A DNA stretch of 64,000 bases from contig NC_018387.1 of assembly GCF_000208865.1 (NCBI RefSeq), forward strand, positions 682,001-746,000, given 5' to 3'. This DNA comes from Neospora caninum Liverpool (Eukaryota; Apicomplexa; Conoidasida; Eucoccidiorida; Sarcocystidae). The translations under genes and the position numbers were made by a program. This document shows positions 48,215 to 58,806 of the stretch, piece by piece (the stretch's first letter is position 1; each line of letters opens with the position of its first letter). Below the pieces are notes generated by a model that saw only the letters and a list, made by a program, of their open reading frames with translations, did not search any database and had not been told where the DNA came from.

Positions 48215-51200
48215 TACATACATGTATCTATACATGTATATACATGTACATATATAGGCGTTTAGGTGCTTCTCTCCAAGTAGGCGGCAATTCCTGTTCA
48301 AAAGTGGGCGCGCCTTTGTGCGTTATTTACGCGCTTTTCGCCTGGCTTCTGTGTGCGCTGCTCTCCTTGTGCCCGCGCTGTCCGCGCCGTCTCTTTTTCT
48401 GCATGCAGGCGTTGGTGTTCAGCACGAAACGACGCGTGTTGTCTTCTCGCGGTAGCGTTTCATCGTGGCGAAGCCCGCCGCCAGGAGGAGAGCGTGGAAG
48501 CTATCCAAGAGCCGCGAGAGGCCTTCTGAGTCTCAGTTCGCGCGCATCGTGAGCTTCGTCTCGGCTGTTGTCGAGCGTCGCTGCTTGCTTCCACGACTCA
48601 CCTTGAAGTGCGTGGTGTTGGGGATGCGCAGGCACCGCATGCCGAAGGCGTGTCTCCACTCCATGAAGTGTCGCTCGAAGGCGCGTCTTCCCCAGTACGA
48701 AAAGTTGCCGCAGATCTCGCACTTGAACTCTTGCCCAAGGCCGTGCAACTTGTACAGCCAGAACGGGATTGGACGCCCGTCGAAACCTACGTCCACCAAG
48801 CGACAGAGAGGAAGAGACACAAGTGAAGAAGAGACACAAGTGGGAAGAGAAAGAGAGAGAATGAGAGAGAGCCGCGCGTCAGACGCATGCACAGACATAT
48901 CGAGGAGGGGTCTCCTTCGTAGCCACGCAGTGAATTCGCTTTACCACCGGTAGGTTTCTCGTACGCGCCCTGCCTGGGGGCGTCGTTCACCTGGTGTGTG
49001 CTTTCCTACCGAGAGGGAGATTAAGAGGATTGTAGATGGGTTGGTCATCATCTTCGTCTTCGCTGTCGCGTTCCGCATCGCCGACCGCCTTAGCAGCCTC
49101 CTGATCGTCCTCGTCGTCGCTGCTTCGGTTTTCCTCCTCCAGCTCCTCAGCTGTTCGCGACTGCTTCTTGTGATGGTAAGCGACAGTGCGCTGGAAAGAA
49201 GGGGAAAACGAACGGGGCAAACGCGCGAGCATGCAGAGGGCCGAGACGCAAAATCAATCGCGTGCGAGAGCGCCTCCTCCCGGCGAGCTCCGCCCACGCA
49301 TGTGCACATGCACGGCCTAGAGAGAGAAGATGGAGTGAGCGAAGCAGAGAAAAACACAGAGAAATATAGGAAAAGACAGACGGCGAAAGGCACAGAGGAA
49401 ACGGTGGCGCAGTTGGAAAGCAGGGACGGGCCCCGGTTTGAACGCAAAGAGATATTCCAAATCACCCCCGACTCCCGCGTTCTCTCGCGTGCCCGATTTC
49501 CTGTTGACTTACTTCCACGACGTCTTCCAGAATTTCCTTGTACGCGTTGACGAGAAACTCCGCCTCCGCCAGTTCCTTGTCGTGAGCCTCCGAATCCTCC
49601 GCCTGCTTCTCCTGTTCCTCGCGCGAAAGCTTCGTGAACTCGACCACCGCCTTCTTGTACTTCTTCCCCTGCAGCAAAAAGGCCAATATTTCAAAAAACA
49701 GAAACGCATCTTCGCATCCTACGCTTCCTCTGTGTGTTGGTTGTCCCTGTGTGTTTGCAGCTGTCTCCTCCATCTCTCTCTCTCTGCCTCTGTGTGTCTC
49801 TCTGTCTCCGTCTCTCTCTCTGCCTCTGTGTCTCTCTCTGTCTCCGTGTCTCTCTCTGTCTCTGTGTGTCTCTCTCTGTCTCTGTGTGTGTCTCTCTCTG
49901 TCTCTGTGTGTCTCTCTCTGTCTCTCTCACCTGCATGTGCGATTCGCGGGGGCCTTCGGAGAGGAAGATTTTGTCTGTGGGCCGGCAGTAGAGCGGCAGC
50001 GCCGCCGTGAGCGTCTGCCATCCCGGCACCTCCTTCCGCTCCCACTGCTCCTCGAACTGCTCAGAGAACTTCTTTCGCACCTGCGAAGAGCCACAGCGCG
50101 CAGAGTCCACGGCGCATTTGCAGCGAGACACATACAGCTGGATCGAGAGAACGAAAGTTAGGTCTTCGAAATCAAGTTGGAAGAACACGCGCCTCCTCGC
50201 CAGCGGCGTCTTCTCGGTAGAGAGTGAAGCCCGCAAAGGTCGGGAAAGGGTGGGCGAAACTGCAAGGTGAAAAGCGGAGGCATGAGAGAAAAGACTGGAA
50301 AAAAAGCGAGGCCGTGAAATACTCCAGGCGCGGCGGCCGAATGCACACACACACACCGTCGAGAGTGGGCATCAGAAAAACGCGTGTTCCGTCCGTCCTC
50401 TCTTTCTCTCCAACGCTTCCCTTCAGGGTTTCCTCTCCGCTCTTCTGTTCGAGACTCTCCACACTCTCTCCCGTCTGTGATAACCCTCTCTTCCCAGGAA
50501 AGGTCCCGGCAAAAAGCCCGTGGCCTCGCGATTTAGAAGAAGAGACAAAAAGAAACAATAGGCGACAACAGGAGACACAAAGGGGGACCAACTGCGGCAA
50601 CGAGAGACACAAGCGGAGACACTAGGAGACGAAGAGAGCGGCGTGAGAGAGCGTGGACAGCGTTTCTGGGTCTGACCTGGTCGTGATCGGCAAGAGGGTT
50701 GCGTCTTCGGAAGAAGTCTTGGAGGTACGCGACGATGCCTCTCAGGTAGGCGAGGTACTCTGAGGATCGGTATTTGAGGGCTCGAGGAATCGAAGAGAAA
50801 AGATGGAAAGACTTCAAGTAGGAAATGTAATCAATCAGATCCTCCTCAAAGCGACTGTCCTTCATTCGCTCGACCGCCTCCTCCGCCAAGCCGCGCTTCA
50901 GCAGCCGCGCCGCCTGCATGCACAAAAGAAATCAAAGGCGCGAAATGTTCAACACGCAACGAAGGCCTTAGAGAGCCCGTCGAGATTCCTTGCACCCAAC
51001 TCTGAAACCAAATCCAAAAGGCGCAGAAAAAGAGGGAAGCAGAAACGGTGAAAGAGAGATGCAGAGAGGACGGACCGAGACGGAAGAGAAGAGAAGGTAG
51101 AGAGCACGGAGAAACATGAGAGGAAAGGAGAGAAAAGAGTCGCGAAAGGTGCCCAAGAAACGCTCACCTCCGCCTTTTTGGCTTCGTTCACTTTGTACGT

Positions 51201-52325
51201 TCTCATCGGTTTCCAGTTAATGAAGGTGGTGAAGCTGTCATGCAAGTTGAGCATCTCGCCCCACTGCTCGGCCTCGTCGAACACGCCGTCCAAATACGGA
51301 GTCTGCAGAGAAAAGAAAGTGAAAACCGGTCCATCAGCATAGAATTTTACAAAACCGAGAGAGGGAAGAAAGGCTCTCAACCCGGTAACAGGCCAAAAAG
51401 GCCATCGCAGCGCACATGCACAAAGTCGGCCCTCCCACGAAAAGACAAGGAATCGGATGCATAGACGCATCTACAAAACGTTTCCGATCTTCTTCAAAGG
51501 GACGTGGTCATTCAGAGACACAGACACAGAACAGGGAGAGATCACGCGTCCCACAGGTGAAACCAAGTTCTCGCGACTCCAGAAAAAGGACTCTTGTACT
51601 CAACAGAGGCACTGCGCGCTGCTCAACTTCACCCACGTACATACAGATGTATACATACAGATTCCGTACACACGCATATCCATAGCATACACACACATAC
51701 AGATACGGGTTTCCATATGTGTATACGTCTGTATATGTTTGTGCATGTGAGGAGACAGAGACAAGGCATACGCGTAGAGAATGAAGCGTACTCGTATATA
51801 TATATATATATATATATATGCATGTAAGTGTATGTGTGTATATGTGTGCTGTTTTGAGAGGCAGGTTACCTGGTTGGCTTCTTCGACGAGCGCTTGCGGG
51901 TCTTTGATTTCCGGTGCGGCGTTCAAGTCGGTGCCTTGGGCAGCAGCAGTCATTGCGCGTTTTCTGTGGAATTCTCGAATCTGGCGAATGCGTTCATAAA
52001 AGTTGATCCACACGTCGTTTCCCGCGCCGCCCTCGCGCTGGCCGCCGAGGAAGGCGATTTCGTCCTTTCGCAAGTTGTCTCCGTCCTCGTAGATTTGGAG
52101 ACACTTCTGTGCACTCTCCTGCATGCGGCTGAGCAAGTCCGCAGCCGCCCAGTCCAGGCGCAGTTTCTCGCGCTTCCGCTTCTCGCCCTTCAGTACCCCC
52201 ACAGAAGAAGACGGGCCAGTGCCGCATTTCTGGTCCTGCAGCAGGAGGAGCTGCGAGGCCGCTCGCTCGACCCGCTCCACTTCTTCGTGCGCGGCGCGCA
52301 AGTGTTCCAGGAGGGAAGCGGACAT
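47455..52325 (-). CDS. SF3A3: Splicing factor 3A subunit 3 (SF3a60/Prp9)
   Basis: Ten exons join in phase: 52325-51870, 51302-51168, 50913-50677, 50080-49931, 49668-49513, 49190-49010, 48786-48602, 48092-48027 and 47553-47455 (with the first exon holding the N-terminal helical region), about 554 residues. Family blocks are unmistakable: [13 protein letters not shown] near the N-terminus, [27 protein letters not shown] with [11 protein letters not shown] (a worn zinc-knuckle region), [20 protein letters not shown], and the matrin-type C2H2 finger [20 protein letters not shown] followed by [18 protein letters not shown]. The end, [14 protein letters not shown], matches the conserved C-terminus. 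The protein is part of the U2 snRNP SF3a complex with SF3A1 and SF3A2 and acts in branch-site recognition in the nucleus. Nine blocks of coordinates are given; all phases agree. Confidence 0.96.
48181..48211. repeat. (TA)n microsatellite in an SF3A3 intron
   Basis: A simple TA run with flanking TACA/TGTA repeats, within the intron between exons 48786-48602 and 48092-48027. Confidence 0.9.
49773..49928. repeat. CT/GT-rich tandem repeat next to an SF3A3 donor
   Basis: Units such as TCTCTCTCTGTCTCTGTGTG are repeated through most of the intron downstream of exon 50080-49931. On the transcribed strand this gives GAGACAGAGAGAGACACA repeats starting almost at the 5' splice site. Confidence 0.85.
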
Positions 52326-55300
52326 CTTGAGCGAAAGCCGAGAGGAAGGCGAGAACGCAACGAAGAAGGAGCGAGTGGGGCGGTGAGGAAGAGAAAAGGT
52401 CGAGAACGGACGGGGAGGAAGCAGAGAAGGAAGAAATGCGGCTCACAGAGAGACAGGAAACAGAAGACACAGAGAGGAGAAGGGGAACGTAGAAAGAGAC
52501 GGGTGGAAGGGGCGATGAGGGGGAAAAGGGAGATGCGAGAGATTTTTGACAAGAAGACGAGAGGGGACGGAACGGAGACCAGAACACGGGCGGCAAAAAA
52601 AGAAGACGAGTGGTCGTTTCCTGTTTCTTCCCAGACGTCAATGATTCCGCCGTCGGTTTGCCCTCACCGGCTGGTGACGCCCTCGGGCCTGCTCTTCTCT
52701 GTTCCGTGTTTTTCCCTCTTTGCCTTCTTCACCCTGTCCCCTTTTTTCTGCGTCTGTTCCCCCCTCTTCCTCTTCTCTCTTCGCCTCGTGCTCCTCGCAG
52801 AGAAGACGGCCAAGCCCCAAATCCAAGAGAGAGGAGAGAACTACGGGGAGACGAAAAGGAGTCTGGAGCGGCGAGAAGAGGAGGGAAGCCCACGGGGAAA
52901 AAGAAACGGCCCAGCAACTGTTAAGACGAAGACGAGCGGCGGGGCAGCTTTAAAACGGGAACAAGACCGAACGAAGAAAACAGGGGAAGACACCGGAGCG
53001 CGAGGAGAGAGAAAAACGCGAGGAAAAGACGGGAGTGGAAAAGAAAGAAGCGGAAGACGCATGCAACGAAAATGGATGAAGAAGAGGAACAAGGGAAAGC
53101 AGAAAAAACGAGGGTAAACGCCCGAGGAGAAGAGGGCAGATTAAATCAAGAGCGTTAGAGGGAGAAAACGACCTGCGAGAAAAGCGGGTTGGCGTGCATG
53201 CGCGGAAAAAGAATGCCCCCGGGAATGAGAGAGAGAGGAGCCGACGGACCGTCTCCCACTAGAATCAGAACGGGAAAACGAGAGTCAGCGAACAGAATAG
53301 ACAGAGATGGGAAAGGTAGAAGCAGATCAGAGACACTGAATGGTCCTCTTTCTCCCAGCTTTTCTCGCTCCTTCTCTCCTTTCTCCCTGTGTTTCTTATT
53401 CTTCTCTAACGCTGTCCTGCTCTCCGCCGCGGCTCGCCTCTCTGTGTCTCTCTGTCTCGGACTTTTTCTCTTCGTCTTCTCTTCTTCTCCTCTTCTCTTC
53501 TTTCTTTTGCAGCTTCTGTGCTCTCTCTTCCCCCACCTGCTTGCGGTCAGTCTCTCGCTGTTAATACGAGTGATAACTTGTTTACCGGACCCAAGTTCTA
53601 TTGCGTTAGCGTGGTTTCGAGGACACTCAGTATATCCATGAGTCCACTACGCTATGCTAACACAATAGAACTTGGATCCGGTAAACAAAGACGTTCAAGA
53701 TTAGACTCAACGGTCGCTAGCGGGAGCGGAGAAGGAGACTCGAGAGACGAGATTTTCGCGTAGAGGTCTCATCACGCTTCTGGCAACCTCAGAGGAAGAG
53801 AGGCCAAGTTTTTTTCCCTATTCTTCTCGCTGTAGATTTCCAAACGCGCTCTGAGGGAGTGCGACCCCTCCGAGAAACGCCCGGGAAAACAAAAAAGATA
53901 TCTTCTCGCGCGGCTGCCCCCAAAGGACAAGCTCTCAGCTCGGCACTTTGCCCGACTGTATTTGAGCCCCGACAGCCAGACTCAGAGAGAGATGGACAGC
54001 CACGCGCCTCTCTGCACGGGATCTGCTGCCGGAAAAAGCCGTACAAGAAAAAAGACCGCTAGGCGGTGTCGAGGAACCCGGCAATACGCAGTTACACACG
54101 AGCACCTCGACGTACACACACTTATGTCGATAGTGTAAATATAAAAAGAGATGTGATTATAAATTTATTTAGCGACCTTTCCGCGGCGTAGCCCGAGTGG
54201 CGCACAACCCATCTGTAGAGATCAACGCATCTGGGTAGAGGGGCGATGAAAAAAACGCGCGACGACCAGTCTCACAAGTTCCTCTTTGCACCGACTGCAC
54301 TTCTGTTCTCCCTTCCGTTGTGTTGCTCTTCCACGCCCTTCCGCGACGCGATTCTTTCTTCTCCATGGAAAGCTACAGTGTATTTGCCGCGCGCGCTCTC
54401 TCTTTCTGAGCGCGAATACGTTCACCAGACAGAGACACTTCTCGATATCTGGAACGTGCAAAGTGAGAGCCGCATATCCTCAACTCGACGGTCGTACGCA
54501 GCACTACGCGCCTCGTCTCTGTGTGTGAGCCCGGTTACGTGCAAAAATCGCGGATTTTCTGGTACCGTGTGTATGCAAGAGAAAGTGTGTGCTGAGAAAA
54601 GGACAGAACGACGTCTCAGGTGAAGTGAACGCAGGATGGGAGGCTCCTCTCACAAAAACGACTCTGGGAGCGGAATGTCCCCCCTTGTCGTCTCCTTTCG
54701 CGTCACGCGAGCGTTCGGTTGTTAAGCCAAAGCGAGGCTTTAAACAGCCGAGCGTCGAAGCGTGCGGGGAGAGACATGCAGTGAGCGGCGGAGGCCGTCG
54801 AGTACGACGCCGTTAATGCGAGTGACGAGGCGGGAGAGACAGCAGGGGAGACAGCTACGATTGAAAATGGAGAACTCGAGGAGAGGCAAAGGCCGCGAGA
54901 CTGCAACAAACGGCTGGGTAGCGCTGTGGGGGCGCAAAAAAGGAAAACGTTTCAACGTCTGTGAGCACAAAAGAAGACCTTTGCGTTGGGGTGCAAAGAC
55001 GCCGCGTTTCGACAAAAACAGACTTGGAAAAGGACGTGTGAAGAAAGAGTGGAAAACCCTCCGCAGAAGGATTTACATCCTTCGAGATCTATGCATCAGA
55101 TCGAATCGGACGCGGGAACAAGCGCAGTCGCTCTTCCCTTCTCTCCCGTTCCCCTCCTTTCTCTTCACTGCCTTCTCCTCTCACCCTGTTGCCTCTCTCG
55201 ACTCCCACGCTGTTTCCTTGCACCCACTGCCTCCCCCACATCCCATTCGTCTTCCCTCGTCTCACGCTGACTCGTCTCTCCGTCAACTGTTCGCCTCGCT

Positions 55301-55413
55301 CTCGCATTTCCGCTGCGGTCCCCTATTGACAGCTCTTCTCGTCAAGTGCTCTCTCCTTTCTAGACTTCACATTCTCTTCTTCTCCCCCTATTCTCTCCCT
55401 TGTTCTCTCTGAT
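52326..55413. other. Spacer between SF3A3's start and LLPH's end
   Basis: Purine-rich on the + strand near SF3A3 (leader of a minus-strand gene), then C/T-rich from 53340 to 53540, then a strong inverted repeat at 53580-53686. 54100-54180 is AT-rich. The tail (55130-55410) is again C/T-rich and precedes the LLPH stop codon. No coding exon supported. Confidence 0.45.
53580..53686. repeat. Inverted repeat with 31-bp arms (hairpin)
   Basis: Left arm 53580-53610 starts GTTTACCGGACCCAAGTTCT; right arm 53656-53686 is its reverse complement with two differences. Both are G-U pairs if the minus strand is transcribed. The 45-base loop itself has a small inner stem (ACTCA/TGAGT). There is no coding sense in it. 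It could be a structured RNA, a small inverted-repeat element or a rearranged piece of mitochondrial DNA. Confidence 0.8.
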
Positions 55414-56668
55414 TCATTTCCCTTTCTTGCTTCGTTTCTTGGTTCCGATTCGGCTCGCCGCCGCCTTTGCTTCGGCTTTCTTTTTGGTCGCGAGGAGATT
55501 AACTTTGACGGGGACGCGCGATGTCTCTTCTTTTCTGCGCCGATCCATCATCGCTCGCATGGCGTCGGTCATCATCATGCTGGCAGGCAGTCCGTAGGCG
55601 TCTCCACTCGCGCTGTCTCCGGGGAACGCGTCGCTCATGTCACCCCTCTCGCCCCCTGTCTCTTCTGCCTCAGAGGACCCATCCTCCATGGCCCCATCCG
55701 CCGCGGTGCGCTCTGCGTGCAGCTGCTTGCGCAGCGAGTGAGTCCGTGGATAGTTGGTCTTCCCTGGCAGATTGTCGTACATCCGCATAAAGTCCTCTTC
55801 TTCCTCTGGAGTGTATTTTCGCCGGTTGTGCGTGCTCGCGAGGCCTGCGAGGAAAAGACGAAAAGAGAGTGAAAGGGGGAAGATCAGCAACTACTCACTC
55901 TCGCCGGCAGCCACCGCGCAGGCTGAGGAGAGAAACTAAACAAAGAGGGCGCAGCGCGAAGCAGACGAGCAGGAGAAGGTGCTGAGGAACGGAACCGCGG
56001 CTGCAACTGCTGCGGAGACACCACGTGGCGGGACTGACAAGGGAAAGTCTCGTTGCTCCTCGTTATGCGCGCTTTCTCCTCACCTGCCAAGAGACCAACT
56101 TTCTCGCACCGGAAATCCAGCGGAGGCGGTCCTGGGAGCTTCTGAGGAAACACGGCACCTGCAGTGTCTGTGGAGAGGGGAGCAGAGGAGGAACACACGG
56201 CAGAAGAAAAGACAGAGGAACAAGAAAGAAAAATAAGAAAGAAGAAAACGGAGATGGAGAGCCAAGAGGAGGAGAGACACGCCCCCGCCGCCGTAGGAGG
56301 AGTCTCGCGCAAGCGGAATGGTAAACGATGAAACGGCAGAGGGCGCGAAAAAAACGACCGTTTTCCACTCGAGAGGCGACAAGCGCAACGTGGATCAGAA
56401 TCGCCGCCTTGTTTGCCCTTCCGTCTGCCGCTCCCTCCCCGTCTCGCCTTCTCTCTCTTCCTTCCAAAACGGAAAAAAAGGACGTACCTGGATGAAGAAA
56501 CGCATTCGGTGGCTGAATATCGAGGTCCACGAGATTGCTGCCTTGCTGCAGAAGCTGGAGACGCGCACTCAGACACTCGAGGCGGTCTTTCTCGACTGTC
56601 TGTGCGACGCACTGTCTCTTCACTGCGCGGTAGCGCCGCTTGCTCTTGGCTCTCAGCCCCTTCGCCAT
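55414..56668 (-). CDS. LLPH: LLPH-like basic nucleolar protein
   Basis: Three exons join in phase: 56668-56488, 56158-56084 and 55844-55414, about 228 residues. The N-terminus MAKGLRAKSKRRYRAVKR is the hallmark of the LLP homologue/DUF2423 family. The middle exon has QKLPGPPPLDFRCEKVGLLA. The last exon has NRRKYTPEEEEDFMRMYDNL and an acidic, Met-rich region. It ends in a lysine-rich tail (GTKKRSKKGK), matching the basic C-terminus of the family. Homologues are small nucleolar proteins tied to large-subunit ribosome assembly and, in animals, neuronal gene expression. This protein is larger than human LLPH (about 129 residues). The acceptor at 56159 rather than the AG nearer 56142 was chosen because only it keeps the frame. 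Confidence 0.8.
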
Positions 56669-58450
56669 TTTGTTTCGCGAAGACCAAGGCACACGAAAAG
56701 GAACACGGGACAGAAAACAGCCAGGGGAGAGGAGCGACGACAGGCACTCGACGAGTGTGCGCCGGAGAAAAGGTGGAAGACGAGGAGGAGGAGGAACGAG
56801 GAGGGAAGCCCCCGCCGCGAGAGGGCGAAGATGGAGGGAAGAGACGGGCGGAAGGAGAGCGGGAACAGACAGCACGCCACGGTAGACGACCCGACACGAA
56901 AAAAGATTTACGAGACGACAAAGACGTTGTTGCTGGTCCTCCAGATCTACACTGGAACGCGGCGTTCTCTTGACTCAAGAGACGAAGTGTACGTTTACAC
57001 TGGACCTGAGGTGTATGTACACTCAACGGAAAGGGCCCTCGAGGCTTCCTGTGGGACCCGAGCCCGAGGTTCAAGATGGGCGATTTGTGAAGGGGAAGAG
57101 TCGAAAACAGTATTGGCTTTTCCCTCTCGTTCTTCTTTTTCCAAGGAAAAAGAAAAGAAGTGAAAGGGGAGCACAAGCGAGCAAAAATCCGAGGAAAATG
57201 GCCCGTGCCCTCAGCAGCGAGGGGCGGAACGCGCGTGTGTGGCCGCCTCAAATGCCTGGTGAGGACGAGGCCGAAAGAGGAGAAAAGGCTACAACCGCTT
57301 CCCTCGTGAACAGCAAGCGAATCTCGAGAAGCAAGACGAGATTTTTCTCCGCGTTGTTTTTCTCGCAGGAATGTTTCTCCACTCATACAAGAAGAAAGCG
57401 ATTCTCCTGCGCTCACGTTGTCCCTCCGCGTTCGCTTTCCGCTCATGAAAACCAACGAATGCAGTCGCATGCATGCAGGGAAGGATTCGCTCGAGTGGAA
57501 AAGCGGATTTTCCCGTTTCGCCGGCCAGACAAGCAGCACCTGATCTTTTAACGAAGAGTGATTTGAAGAGGTGAAAGATTCGAGGCTGTCAAAAAGCACG
57601 TGTGCGCCGTGTCCACTTTCATGTCTCTTTCTTCTTAACGAGTAGATAAAAGAGTTGGGAAACAGTGCTTCTCACCTCTCCGCCGAGCTGTCTACGAAGA
57701 TACTTGAGGTTTCTCTGCTCGCCTGCTGGAGATTGTCGTTTTTTCATTCGTCCAACTCCATCGTCCCCTTTGTTCTTCCACGATTTTCCCCTTTTGTTCT
57801 TCCACGATTTTCCCCTGTCTTTTTCGTTTGAGGTGTCGAGAGGAGCCTCCCGCTTTTCAGTCCGTTCGTATTTTTGCATTTCTCGCTCTCTTTGCTCCTC
57901 CTCTCTTTCTGGCTTCTTTTCTCTCCGTATCACTTCGTCTTTCCTTTTCAGAGACTCGCGTGCTTCTTACTTTGCGTACGATATCTCTTCTCTGCCTTGT
58001 CAAAAGAATCCACGGCTCTTCCGTCCGTTCCTTCACGCCAGAAAATGGAGCTTATCCGATTCTCCTCTCGTCTGCGTCGGTCTTGTTAACCGTAGCACAC
58101 ACCAAATGAGACTCAACGCGAAGAACGTGCACCATCCGAACATGGCATTTACTCCGTTCTGTCTCCGAGACGGTCTGGTTCCTCTGCAGAAACTTCCTTT
58201 CTTGCCGTCTCCTTCCCTTCTCGCTGCGTCCGTCCCTTCTGTTCGCTGTCTCCTTCCTGTGCGTCGGTATTCTTCTCCGCCTTTGCCTTGTTCTTCTCTG
58301 TTCCGAGCGCCGGTTCCGGTCTGAGAAAAGAGCGTTCGGCGACAGGGCAGGCTCGACAAAACGTCTCGCCTCTTACGGCCCGCGAGGGAGGCCCGCACTT
58401 TTCTCATTTGATTCTGTTTCTGCAACTCCCGTTTTCCCTCTTTCGGCAAA
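56669..58450. promoter_or_regulatory. Divergent spacer between LLPH and WBP4
   Basis: Both genes start here, about 1.8 kb apart. The side next to WBP4 (57700-58320) is C/T-rich leader with a 24-bp direct repeat at 57771-57815. A near-perfect copy of the 14-bp motif (GGTGTATGTACACT) is at 57010-57023, and TGCATGCA at 57470-57477. A 571-codon minus-strand frame (57599-55884) spans the area but is not in the LLPH frame. Confidence 0.5.
57771..57815 (+). repeat. 24-bp direct repeat, two copies
   Basis: TGTTCTTCCACGATTTTCCC occurs at 57771 and again at 57795, upstream of the WBP4 start. Confidence 0.85.
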
Positions 58451-58733
58451 ATGACGGAGCGCTGGGTGTCTCAGAAGAAGCACTACTGCGAGGTCTGTAA
58501 GACCTGGCTAAGCGGCCATACGATGGTAAGAAGATTCCCCTCCACACCAAGGGAAACTATCTCTTCACATACATCCAAATCTGAAGGTCCAAAACGTGGT
58601 GACCGTACGACGGATTGCCAAAAAGCGACCGTACACACGTGCGTACATGCCCGACTGCATCTAACCGCCTCCATCTACCACGTCGAAACGTATCATTCCG
58701 TTATAATACGCTCTTCGACGACGCTGCAGACAC

Positions 58734-58806
<73 letters not shown>

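Noticed and set aside
54180..54245. tRNA-like stretch (GTAGCCCGAGTGGCGC)
   Set aside because: The D-arm-like bases are not followed by a paired acceptor stem or a proper T-loop.
55884..57599. 571-codon minus-strand open frame, the longest minus-strand frame in the window
   Set aside because: It crosses the LLPH introns and exon 1 in a different frame. It is low-complexity Ser/Arg sequence; only its short end overlaps the true LLPH middle exon.
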